NCBI GenBank assembly: GCA_016882415.1
Contig: VGQL01000005.1
Location: 1-43,031 of the forward strand
Direction of reading: 5' to 3'
From: Cyanobacteria bacterium M_DeepCast_200m_mx_001
Lineage (GTDB): Bacteria; Cyanobacteriota; Cyanobacteriia; PCC-6307; Cyanobiaceae
Length of the DNA stretch: 43,031 nucleotides
The translations under genes were made by a program, and so were the position numbers. The notes below the pieces were generated by a model. It was not told where the DNA came from and searched no databases. It saw only the letters and a list, made by a program, of their open reading frames with translations. Positions 29,436 to 39,483 of this stretch are shown here, piece after piece. Within the stretch, counting starts at the first letter, position 1. Each line of letters starts with the position of its first letter.

Positions 29436-29813
29436 ATGCCCACCCTGATGACCGACGAGACCACCGATCTGAAGGATCAGGCCAGCAGCGGCGGCGACGA
29501 GGCCGGCGCCAGCTTCACCGAGCGCTACAGCGAAGTGCTCACCAAGGTGAATGAAACCCTCGACAAGGTCGACTGGGGCCAGATGGGCCGCATCGGCAAG
29601 GGTGTGGGTGTGCTGGTGGTGGTGATCGTGGCCCAGGTGCTGATCAAGGGGGTGATCGACACCATCAACCTGCTGCCCGTGGTGCCCGGCCTGCTGGAGC
29701 TGCTCGGGCTGGTGGTGGTGGGCCAGTGGAGCTGGCAGAACCTCACCACCAGCGAGAAGCGCTCGGCGGTGATCACCAAGGTGCAGACCCTGCGCAAGGA
29801 GTACCTGGGCTGA
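29436..29813 (+). CDS. CAAD domain-containing membrane protein (start uncertain: 29391, 29415 or 29436)
   Basis: 'FTERYSEVLTKVNETLDKVDWGQMGRIGKGVGVLVVVIVAQVLIKGVIDTINLLPVVPGLLELLGLVVVGQWSWQNLTTSEKR' matches the CAAD pattern. Confidence 0.88.
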   Translation: MPTLMTDETTDLKDQASSGGDEAGASFTERYSEVLTKVNETLDKVDWGQMGRIGKGVGVLVVVIVAQVLIKGVIDTINLLPVVPGLLELLGLVVVGQWSWQNLTTSEKRSAVITKVQTLRKEYLG

Positions 29814-29837
29814 GCCCCGGGAACCCCTGCGGCGGCC

Positions 29838-30758
29838 TCAGGCCGTGAGCTCCAGTAGGTGGCTGATGCTGGCCTGCGCCTGCCGCCAGTAGCCACCGCC
29901 GAACAGGTTGGCGTGGTTGAGCTGGTGGTACAGGTTGTAGAGCTCCACCCGCTGCCGGTGCCCCTGTGGCAGAGGCCAGGTGGCGTTGTAGCCCGCGAAA
30001 AAGCTCGCGGGGAATCCGCCGAACAGCTGGGCCATGGCCAGATCCACCTCCCGGTCGCCCCGGTAGACCGCCGGATCAAACACGGCGCCGCCGCCCCCCT
30101 GCAGCAGGGAGGCATTGCCACTCCACAGGTCGCCGTGCACCAGGCAGGGCTCGGGCCGATGGGTCCCCAGCCAAGTGGGCAAGCGCTCCAGCAGGGTGTC
30201 GGCCCCGGGCAGTTGGTGGCCTGAGGCGGCGGCCCACTGCAGCTGGGGGGCGAGGCGCCGCTGCTGGAAGAAGTCGGCCCAGCGGCTCATCCAGCCATTG
30301 GGCTGGGGCGCCGAGCCGATGAAGTTGTCGCGCCCCCAGCCAAAGCCTGGGCCCGACTGGTTCAGGCTGCCGCGGTGCAGCGCGGCCAGCTGGGCCCCCA
30401 GCTGCCACCAGGCGTGTTCATGGCTGCCGCCGCCGCCCTGGCCCGACTCGAGCTGCAGCCACTCCAGCACCAGCACCGCTTCCCCTGCGGCCTCCCCCAC
30501 CGCCAGGGGCTGGGGGATCCGCAGCTCCGCAGCGGCCTGGTGCAGCGCGGCCAGCCCATCGGCCTCCGCCTCCAGCACCGGCAGCAGCGCCGCCCGGTTG
30601 GTTTTGGCGAACAACCGCCGCCCATCCGCCAGCTGCAGCTCCCAGGCGCGGTGGATGCAGCCGCCACCCACCGGCCGCTGCCCCTGGAGCTTCACCCCCA
30701 GCTGGTGCTGCAGCCAGATCGCCAGGGTCACGCGTTGGGGAAGACGCGCTGCCAGCAT
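29838..30758 (-). CDS. Fructosamine kinase family protein
   Basis: 'PVGGGCIHRAWELQLADGRRLFAKTN', 'FGWGRDNFIGSAPQPNGWMSRWADFFQQRRLAPQLQ', 'CLVHGDLWSGNA', 'VFDPAVYRGDREVDLAMAQLFGGFPASFFAGYNATWPL'. Confidence 0.94.
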   Translation of the reverse strand: MLAARLPQRVTLAIWLQHQLGVKLQGQRPVGGGCIHRAWELQLADGRRLFAKTNRAALLPVLEAEADGLAALHQAAAELRIPQPLAVGEAAGEAVLVLEWLQLESGQGGGGSHEHAWWQLGAQLAALHRGSLNQSGPGFGWGRDNFIGSAPQPNGWMSRWADFFQQRRLAPQLQWAAASGHQLPGADTLLERLPTWLGTHRPEPCLVHGDLWSGNASLLQGGGGAVFDPAVYRGDREVDLAMAQLFGGFPASFFAGYNATWPLPQGHRQRVELYNLYHQLNHANLFGGGYWRQAQASISHLLELTA

Positions 30759-30777
30759 GCCGCCAGACAGGGGCGCC

Positions 30778-32313
30778 ATGGCGGAGCGTTGCGATGTGGC
30801 GGTGCTGGGGGGCGGCATCGCCGGCCTGACGGCGGCGGCCCTGCTGGCGACGGAGGGTCTGGAGGTGGTGCTGCTGGAGGCCCACAGCCAGAGCGGCGGC
30901 TGCGCCGGCACCTTCCGGCGCGGGCCCTACACCTTCGATGTGGGTGCCACCCAGGTGGCCGGCTTTGAGCCCGGCGGCATCCACCGGCGCCTGATGGACC
31001 ACTTCGCGCTGGCCTTGCCCGGGGCCAGCCCCCTGGATCCCGGCTGCAGCGTGTGGCTGGCCGGGGAGACGGCACCGATTCAGCTGTGGCGCGATCCCCA
31101 GCGCTGGGCGGCGGAGCGGCGGCGCCAGTTCCCCGGCAGCGAGCCGTTCTGGGCCCTCTGCGCCCAGCTGCACCGCAGCAGCTGGGCCTTCGCCGGCCGC
31201 GATCCGGTGCTGCCCCCCCGCAACCCCTGGGACTGGCGCCAGCTGCTGGCGGCCCTCGACCCCGGGGTGATCGCCAGCGGCCTGTTCACCGCCGCCAGCG
31301 TGGCCGATCTGCTGGCCCTGTGCGGCTGCGGCGGCGATGGCCGCCTGCGCCGTTTCCTTGATCTGCAGCTGCGGCTCTATTCCCAGGAGCCCGCCGCCGG
31401 CACCGCCGCCCTCTACGGCGCCACCGTGTTGGCCATGGCCCAGGAGCCCCTGGGCCTCTGGCATCTGCAGGGCTCCATGCAGACCCTGAGCGCCTGCTTG
31501 GAGCAGGCCCTGGCCCAGGCCGGCGGCCAGCTGCGGCTGCGCCATCGGGTGCAGCGGCTGCGGCGTGGGGGGGATGGTTGGCTGGTGCAGGGCACGGGTC
31601 CGGCCCAGAAGCCCTTCCAGTTGCAGGCGGACCAGCTGGTGTGCAGCCTGCCGCCGCAGCTGCTGCCGGAGTTGCTGGCGGAGCCGCTGCCCCGCGGCTA
31701 CGGCCAGCGCCTAGAGCGTTTCCCGGACCCCTCCGGTGCACTGGTGCTCTATGGGGCGGTGGAGCGGGACCGTCTCCCGGCCGGGTTGGGGCTCCATGCC
31801 CAGCTGGAGTGGGACGACCCGGGCAGCCTGTTCGTGTCCCTCAGCGCCGAGGGGGACGGCCGCGCCCCGGTGGGCCAGGCCACGGTGATCGCCAGTGTGT
31901 TCACCCCGGCCCGGCCCTGGTTTGGCCTAGAGGAATCCGCTTACCAGCGGCGCAAACAGCGGGCCCTCGAGGGGATGCAGGCGGGATTGCGGCAGCTGTT
32001 GGGGTTGGCCCCCGCCGACTACCGCCACGTGGAGCTCGCCACCCCCCGGGGCTTCGCCGGCTGGACCGGCCGCCCCTATGGGTTTGTGGGGGGGCTGGGC
32101 CAGCACCCCAGCCGCTTCGGACCCTTCGGCCTGGCCAGCCGCACGCCTTTACCGGGCCTGTGGCTGTGCGGCGATGCCATTCACCCCGGTGAGGGCACCG
32201 CCGGGGTGAGCCTCTCGGCCTTCACCGCCTGCCGTCAGCTGCGGGCCGCCCAGGGGGCGGAGCTGCGCCTGCGCCCTGCAGAAACTCGGGCCGCCGCTGC
32301 TGGCAGCGGCTGA
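30778..32313 (+). CDS. crtD: CrtD/CrtH-like carotenoid desaturase/isomerase, probably C-3',4' desaturase (start 30757 or 30778)
   Basis: FAD-binding 'CDVAVLGGGIAGLTAAALLATEGLEVVLLEAHSQSGGCAGTF'; C-terminal 'LPGLWLCGDAIHPGEGTAGVSLSAFTACRQL'. Subfamily assignment is less certain. Confidence 0.85.
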   Translation: MAERCDVAVLGGGIAGLTAAALLATEGLEVVLLEAHSQSGGCAGTFRRGPYTFDVGATQVAGFEPGGIHRRLMDHFALALPGASPLDPGCSVWLAGETAPIQLWRDPQRWAAERRRQFPGSEPFWALCAQLHRSSWAFAGRDPVLPPRNPWDWRQLLAALDPGVIASGLFTAASVADLLALCGCGGDGRLRRFLDLQLRLYSQEPAAGTAALYGATVLAMAQEPLGLWHLQGSMQTLSACLEQALAQAGGQLRLRHRVQRLRRGGDGWLVQGTGPAQKPFQLQADQLVCSLPPQLLPELLAEPLPRGYGQRLERFPDPSGALVLYGAVERDRLPAGLGLHAQLEWDDPGSLFVSLSAEGDGRAPVGQATVIASVFTPARPWFGLEESAYQRRKQRALEGMQAGLRQLLGLAPADYRHVELATPRGFAGWTGRPYGFVGGLGQHPSRFGPFGLASRTPLPGLWLCGDAIHPGEGTAGVSLSAFTACRQLRAAQGAELRLRPAETRAAAAGSG

Positions 32314-33133
32314 GGCGCCCCTCCAGCTCCCCCCAGTGCTCCTGCTGCACCAGCTGCTCGAGCCCCTCCAGCTGCCGGCGGTACTGGCCCAGGGCCGCCA
32401 GCACCGCCTCCCGGTTGCTGCGGGCCATCAGGGTGCCCAGGGCCGGGTTGCCGCCGCCGATGCGGCTGGTGTCGGCGAAGCCGCTGGAGGCCAGTTGCCG
32501 GGCCAGCTCGGCGGTGCCCCCATCCGCTTCCCCGGCGGCCGCCTCCAGCAGCGCCGCGCTCACCAGCACGGGCATGTGGGAGATCAACGCCACCGCCCGG
32601 TCGTGTTGCTGCGCCCCGCAACAGAGCCAGTGGGCCCCCACCAGCTCCGCCAACTGCCGCACCTGCTCGAGGGCATCGGGATCGGTGTCTGAGGCCGGGG
32701 TGGCCACCCAGGGGCGCCCGGCAAACAGCCCGCTGATGCCCGCCTCCACCCCCGCCTCCGCGGTGCCGGCCATCGGATGGCTGGCCACAAAGCGGCCATG
32801 CCAATGGCGCCAGCGCTCCAGCACCGGCGCTTTCACCGAGCCCACATCGGTGATCACCGCCCCCGCCGGCAGCGCTGCCCGGAGCTCCGGGGGGGGATCC
32901 AGCAGCCGATCCAGGGGCAGGGCCAGCACGATCAGCCCGCAGGGCTCCAGCACCGCCGGGTCGGTGTCCACCCGGTCGGCCAGGCCCCGCTCGCGGGCCC
33001 GTTCGGCCGTGCTGGGCCGGTGCACCAGGGCCCGCACCTCCAGGCCCTGTTGGCGCAGGTCGAGCCCCAGGGAGCCGCCGATCAATCCGAGGCCCACGAT
33101 CCCCACGGGGCGATCGCGCCAGCTGGTGGTCAT
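32222..33133 (-). CDS. tyrA: Prephenate/arogenate dehydrogenase
   Basis: 'VGIVGLGLIGGSLGLDLRQQGLEVRALVHR', 'VITDVGSVKAPVLE', 'FVASHPMAGTAEAGVEAG', 'HDRAVALISHMPVLVSAALLEAA'. Confidence 0.94.
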   Translation of the reverse strand: MTTSWRDRPVGIVGLGLIGGSLGLDLRQQGLEVRALVHRPSTAERARERGLADRVDTDPAVLEPCGLIVLALPLDRLLDPPPELRAALPAGAVITDVGSVKAPVLERWRHWHGRFVASHPMAGTAEAGVEAGISGLFAGRPWVATPASDTDPDALEQVRQLAELVGAHWLCCGAQQHDRAVALISHMPVLVSAALLEAAAGEADGGTAELARQLASSGFADTSRIGGGNPALGTLMARSNREAVLAALGQYRRQLEGLEQLVQQEHWGELEGRLSRCQQRRPEFLQGAGAAPPPGRPAADGRR

Positions 33134-33174
33134 GGCTGAACAGTGCGCTGGAGCCAGCTTCCTACGATTCGCGG

Positions 33175-34608
33175 ATGTTGGAAGCCCGCGCCCACCAACA
33201 GCTCAAGGACCTCCTGCGCCAGGAGGGCGACGCGCGCTGGCCCCATCACCTCACCCTGAGCCGCCTGGTGGCCCGCAGCCTGCGCCGCGGCGACCAGACC
33301 CTGGTGCGCTTGGCCCCCGGTAGCGACCCCAGCTGGCTGTTGGGGCTGCTGGTGCCCCTGGCCCTGCATGACGGGCCCGTGGCGCTGCTGGTGAGCCCGG
33401 CGCTGCGCCAACGGCTGCTGCAGGTGGAGCTGCCGCGGCTGGAGGCCGTGGGCTTGAACCTGCCCTGCTGGGAGGGGGCCACCGCACCGGAGTCGGCGCG
33501 GCTGTGGTTGCTGCAGCACGACCAGCTGGTGGCCGCCTGGCGCGCCGGTGGCCTGGCGGAGCGGCAGCTGCTGATCCCCGAGGGGGAGCTGCTGCAGCCG
33601 CTGCTGCGCCAGGCCCTGGGGGTGGTGATCGACACCCCCCACTGGGAGCAGCTGCGCCGCAGCCTGCCCGCCGCCGCCGCCAGCCTGCTGCAACTGCATG
33701 AGCGCCTCAGCCGCCGGGTGCTGGCCCGGCCCTGCGGCCCCCAGCAACGGGTGGCCATCAGCGCCGAGGAGGAGGCGCCGCTGCGGCAACTGCTGGCGGT
33801 GCTCTCGCCCCTGCCGGACCCCTGGCCCGCCTGGTTGGCCAGCGGCGGCGACGGCTGGACCAGCTGGGCCCAGGTGACCCCGGCCCTGTTGCAGTGGCAG
33901 TGGCACCGCCAGCCCCTCGATCCCCTGGCGGTGTTGCCCGCCCTGTTGGAGGCCCGCGGGGTGGTGCTGGTGGGTCCCTGGTCCCAGGGGGTGGCGCCCC
34001 TGCCGGGCTTCAGCCCGGCGGTGCAGGTCAGCCTGGCGGACCCGCCGCTGCTGGATCCCCTGCCCCTGTTTGCCCCCGCCGCCCAGGCCCTGCCCAACGC
34101 GCCCCATTACCCCGCCCACCTGCTCGACCAGTGCCGCAGGCTGGTGCTGGGGCAATCGGGTCTCACGGTGGTGCTGCTGGACGACGAGGGGCTGCGGCTC
34201 GGGCTCACCAGTGCCCTGGCGGCGGAGTTTGGTTCGCGGGTGGGCCACGAACTCACGGCCCCGGAGAGCAACGGCGTGCTCTGCTGCAGCTGGGGTTGGT
34301 GGTTGCAGCACCAGCCGCGCCTGCCGCTGCCTTGCCAGATCGTGGCCGCGACCCTGCCCATCGCCAGCCTTGAGGACCCGCTCACGGCGGCCCGGGTGGC
34401 GGCCCTGCGCAGCCAGGGGCGTGATTGGTTCCGGGAGTTGCTGTTGCCCGAGGCCCTGGGCCGTCTGCAGCAGGCGGTGGCCGGTGTCCGCCGCAACGGC
34501 GGCCGACTGGCGGTGCTGGATGGGCGGCTGCGGCGCCGGGGCTGGGGCCGCCAGGTGCTGGAGGCCCTGGAGCCCTGGGTGGATCTGCCGCGCTTGCGGC
34601 CGAGCTGA
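33175..34608 (+). CDS. DinG/XPD-like helicase-related protein, apparently lacking Walker motifs
   Basis: C-terminal 'GRDWFRELLLPEALGRLQQAVAGVRRNGGRLAVLDGRLRRRGWGRQVLEAL' resembles the DinG C-terminus; no GxGKT or DEAH found in the translation. Confidence 0.55.
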   Translation: MLEARAHQQLKDLLRQEGDARWPHHLTLSRLVARSLRRGDQTLVRLAPGSDPSWLLGLLVPLALHDGPVALLVSPALRQRLLQVELPRLEAVGLNLPCWEGATAPESARLWLLQHDQLVAAWRAGGLAERQLLIPEGELLQPLLRQALGVVIDTPHWEQLRRSLPAAAASLLQLHERLSRRVLARPCGPQQRVAISAEEEAPLRQLLAVLSPLPDPWPAWLASGGDGWTSWAQVTPALLQWQWHRQPLDPLAVLPALLEARGVVLVGPWSQGVAPLPGFSPAVQVSLADPPLLDPLPLFAPAAQALPNAPHYPAHLLDQCRRLVLGQSGLTVVLLDDEGLRLGLTSALAAEFGSRVGHELTAPESNGVLCCSWGWWLQHQPRLPLPCQIVAATLPIASLEDPLTAARVAALRSQGRDWFRELLLPEALGRLQQAVAGVRRNGGRLAVLDGRLRRRGWGRQVLEALEPWVDLPRLRPS

Positions 34609-34645
34609 CCGCCCTTAGCCTGGCGCCTGCTGTGATCCGGAGCCG

Positions 34646-34891
34646 ATGGGAGAGGCCAAGCGCCGCGCTGAACAGGGGTTGCCCGCGCGCCCCAAGCCCC
34701 CCAAAGCGGTCCCCCAGGACACCTCCCCCCGCATTGCCCCCTGGCTGCCCCTCACCCAGCGCCAGGGGGAACGGTTTGTGCAGCTCACCACCCGCGGCGC
34801 CTGGATCGGCATCGGCTCCCTGGTGGTGTTCTGGATCATCGTGCGGTTCATTGGTCCGGCCGCCGGCTGGTGGACCCTGGCGGACGGTTGA
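34646..34891 (+). CDS. DUF2839 domain-containing protein
   Basis: 'MGEAKRRAEQGLPARPK...RGAWIGIGSLVVFWIIVRFIGPAAGWW' is a short cyanobacterial protein of this family. Confidence 0.8.
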   Translation: MGEAKRRAEQGLPARPKPPKAVPQDTSPRIAPWLPLTQRQGERFVQLTTRGAWIGIGSLVVFWIIVRFIGPAAGWWTLADG

Positions 34892-34924
34892 CGGTCTCCG
34901 GTCTGCGTTGATGGGGATCGGCAC

Positions 34925-35009
34925 ACATGGGCGCCGAGCGAGTATTTCTACCCACGCAATTCTGAAGAAAACCTTAGAATTGCCCGATCAATCGCTCGTC
35001 CGCCCATGT
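34925..35009. promoter_or_regulatory. Three-tier nested inverted repeat spanning the start codon of the DUF1815 gene
   Basis: ACATGGGCG (34925-34933)/CGCCCATGT (35001-35009); CGAGCGA (34935-34941)/TCGCTCG (34992-34998); GCAATTCT (34956-34963)/AGAATTGC (34976-34983). The ATG at 35006 lies in the outer arm. Confidence 0.7.
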
Positions 35010-35344
35010 TTGCGCGTCTCGCCGAGCACTATCGCTCCGTCGTGGCTGACCTGGTGATGAGCCTGCGGGCCCTGGCCGATGGTCTGCAGCGCCAGGGGTT
35101 GGCCGCCACCTGCTATGTCTGCGGCGACGAGCGCCAGGGCCAGGGGGCATCGTTCGTGGCCGACCTGGGCGATGGCCACATGGTGCGCTTTCTGGTGTCG
35201 GATTACGGCATCAGCTGGGTGGAATCCCGCAACGGCCACGAGCTGGTGAAGCTTGAGGGGGCTGAGGCCATTGCGGAGCTGGGACGCCTGGCTGAGTCCC
35301 TCAATCCCGCCGCCGCCGCCGCGGCAGCCCTGGCCCAGCGCTGA
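35006..35344 (+). CDS. DUF1815 domain-containing protein
   Basis: 'MFARLAEHYRSVVADLVMSLRALADGLQRQGLAATCYVCGDERQGQGASFVADLGDGHMVRFLVSDYGISW' matches the cyanobacterial DUF1815 family. Confidence 0.85.
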   Translation: MFARLAEHYRSVVADLVMSLRALADGLQRQGLAATCYVCGDERQGQGASFVADLGDGHMVRFLVSDYGISWVESRNGHELVKLEGAEAIAELGRLAESLNPAAAAAAALAQR

Positions 35345-35404
35345 GGCTGGGCCCAATGGCCGGGGCCGCGATGACGGCGGCTCCGGGGCGCTGGTGGGTG
35401 CCCT

Positions 35405-36571
35405 TCAGCTGGCGGCTGGCAGGGTTTCCGCTTCGCCACTGGAGCTGGCGCCTGCCGCCGCCAGCCGCGCCGCCGCCGCCGCCACCGGCTTGAGGGAGTC
35501 GGTGGTTTCGCTGAGCTTCTGGCGCACCTGGGCTTCGATGCGTTCCTTCTGCTCGGGGTTCTGCTCCAGCCACGCGATGGTGTTGTCGCGGCCCTGGCCG
35601 ATGTTGTCGCCCTCGTAGCTGTACCAGGCGCCCTTGCGCACCACCACACCGTTTTCCTCCGCGAGGTCCAGCAGGCAACCCAGGGTGCTGATGCCGCGGC
35701 CGAACAGGATGTCGAATTCGGCGATGCGGAAGGGCGGCGCCACTTTGTTTTTGGCCACCTTCACCTTGGCGCGGATGCCGTATTCCTCCGTGCCGCGCTT
35801 GAGGGTCTGGATGCGGCGGATGTCGAGGCGCACCGAGGCGTAGAACTTCAGCGCATTGCCGCCCGTGGTGGTTTCCGGGTTGCCATAGGTGACGCCGATC
35901 TTCAGGCGCAGCTGGTTGAGGAAGATCACCGTGCAGCCCGATTTGCCGATGTTGCCGGTGATCTTGCGCATGGCCTGGCTCATCAGGCGGGCCTGGCTGC
36001 CCACCGCCAGATCCCCCATCTCCCCTTCGATCTCCGCTCGCGGCGTGAGGGCGGCCACGGAGTCCACCACCACGATGTCCACCGCGGCGGAGCGCACCAG
36101 CTGATCCACGATCTCCAGGGCCATTTCGCCGGTGTCCGGCTGGGACACCAGCAGGTTTTCGATGTCCACCCCCAGGGCGGCGGCGTAGACGGGATCCAGG
36201 GCGTGCTCCGCATCCACGAAGGCGGCCACCCCACCGCGCCGCTGCACCTCGGCAATGGCGTGCAGGGTGAGGGTGGTTTTACCGGAGCTCTCCGGGCCGT
36301 AGATCTCCACCACCCGGCCCTTGGGGTAGCCGCCGCCGAGGGCCAGGTCGAGGGTGAGGGCGCCGGTGGGGCTGGTTTCCACCCGCATGCGGGAGGCGTC
36401 GCCCAGGCGCATGATCGAGCCCTTGCCGAAGTTGCGCTCGATCTGGTTCAGCACCAGGCCCAGGGCCTTGTCGCGCTCCTGGTGGCCGGCGCCGCTGGCG
36501 TTCGTGCTGCTGGTGCCAGTGCTGCTGGTGCGGCTCGCCCGGGTGTCGGTGGTTTTGTCGTCGGCAGGCAT
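35405..36571 (-). CDS. recA: Recombinase RecA
   Basis: '[70 protein letters not shown]', '[21 protein letters not shown]'. Confidence 0.99.
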   Translation of the reverse strand: MPADDKTTDTRASRTSSTGTSSTNASGAGHQERDKALGLVLNQIERNFGKGSIMRLGDASRMRVETSPTGALTLDLALGGGYPKGRVVEIYGPESSGKTTLTLHAIAEVQRRGGVAAFVDAEHALDPVYAAALGVDIENLLVSQPDTGEMALEIVDQLVRSAAVDIVVVDSVAALTPRAEIEGEMGDLAVGSQARLMSQAMRKITGNIGKSGCTVIFLNQLRLKIGVTYGNPETTTGGNALKFYASVRLDIRRIQTLKRGTEEYGIRAKVKVAKNKVAPPFRIAEFDILFGRGISTLGCLLDLAEENGVVVRKGAWYSYEGDNIGQGRDNTIAWLEQNPEQKERIEAQVRQKLSETTDSLKPVAAAAARLAAAGASSSGEAETLPAAS

Positions 36572-36710
36572 GTCTGCGAAGGCTGAGGAATGGGGGGCTG
36601 GGGCGGGCCGCGGTGCGGACAGGCCGGTGGAACCGGACCCATCCTCGGCGACCTCCCTTCAAGAAGTGCCACCGCAGGCGCCAGGTGTTCCGCCGGAACC
36701 ACCCGGCTGT

Positions 36711-36724
36711 AGTACAGGCGTACC
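36711..36724 (-). promoter_or_regulatory. Putative LexA (SOS) box upstream of recA
   Basis: Minus strand GGTACGCCTGTACT fits the cyanobacterial LexA consensus RGTACNNNDGTWCB, about 140 nt upstream of the recA start. Confidence 0.6.
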
Positions 36725-36732
36725 CTAGCGGC

Positions 36733-37482
36733 TCAGGGCCAGTCCGCCAAGGGGCGTGCGAACTGCTGCGCCTGCAGCAGCGTGATGCCCTCCGGGAGCC
36801 CCTCGGCATCCCCGGGGCCCAGGTATCCCCACGCCACCAGAAAACAGCGCACGGTCTCCAGGCCGCTGGTTCGGCGCACGGCCTCCAGGGTGGGGCGGCG
36901 GTCCTCCACAAACCACAGCGGTTCAGCCCCCTCGGCCCTCAACCGCAGCAGCACCTCCGGCTTGCTGCCCTGCTCATGGCCGTACACCGCCAGGGGGTGA
37001 AGCCCGTAGGCCTCCAGCAGTTGGCGGGCGAAGGCGCCCCCCTTGGTGGTGAGCACCAGCCAGTCACTGCCTTCGGCGGCCAGGGCCGAGAGCCGCTCGA
37101 TCACCCCCGGGTAGGGCCGGTGCAGCGCCAGCCAGTGCACAGGGTCGCGCTGGATGGCCCCATGGCGCAGCTGCTCCAGGCAGCTCTGCAGGCGCTCCGG
37201 CTCCAGCCCCCAGCGCCCTAGGGCGTCCTGGGTGCGGCCGGGGTAATCGTCCAGGTAGGCCTGCAGATCGAGGTCTGGCCGGGATAGCTCCAGGGCCGTC
37301 AGCACCATTTCCCAGCCCTTGTGGATCAGGGGGCGCAGCCGGGCGAAGCCGGGCGGGGCATCGGGGCTGAGCTGGCAGCTGGGGCAGAGCGCCTGGGCCG
37401 CCGCGCGGGCACTCCACCAGTACTCGGCCATGCCGTCCACCAGCACGCCGTCGAAGTCGAACACCAGCAGAGGCGCTGCCAT
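36733..37482 (-). CDS. HAD-superfamily hydrolase
   Basis: 'LLVFDFDGVLVDGMAEYWWSA', 'WLVLTTKGGAFARQLLEAYGL', 'LWFVEDRRPTLEAV'. Confidence 0.9.
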   Translation of the reverse strand: MAAPLLVFDFDGVLVDGMAEYWWSARAAAQALCPSCQLSPDAPPGFARLRPLIHKGWEMVLTALELSRPDLDLQAYLDDYPGRTQDALGRWGLEPERLQSCLEQLRHGAIQRDPVHWLALHRPYPGVIERLSALAAEGSDWLVLTTKGGAFARQLLEAYGLHPLAVYGHEQGSKPEVLLRLRAEGAEPLWFVEDRRPTLEAVRRTSGLETVRCFLVAWGYLGPGDAEGLPEGITLLQAQQFARPLADWP

Positions 37483-37508
37483 GCCGGCTGGGGCGGAGGG
37501 ATTCAAAA

Positions 37509-37580
37509 CTGGGCCGCTAGGATTCGAACCTAGGAATGGCGGGACCAAAACCCGCTGCCTTACCACTTGGCGACGGCCCA
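37509..37580 (-). tRNA. tRNA-Gln (UUG)
   Basis: Minus strand TGGGCCGTCGCCAAGTGGTAAGGCAGCGGGTTTTGGTCCCGCCATTCCTAGGTTCGAATCCTAGCGGCCCAG; anticodon loop TTTTGGT. Confidence 0.96.
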
Positions 37581-37692
37581 ACGCGCTGCACGGAACGGGC
37601 GCCGAAGCGTCGATTCGCGAGCACCCAGATAGTTACCCACAGCGGGTCGACCTTCGTCAATCGGGCGGTGCCGGTGCTGCGGCCGCCAGGCC

Positions 37693-39467
<1,775 letters not shown>

Positions 39468-39483
<16 letters not shown>

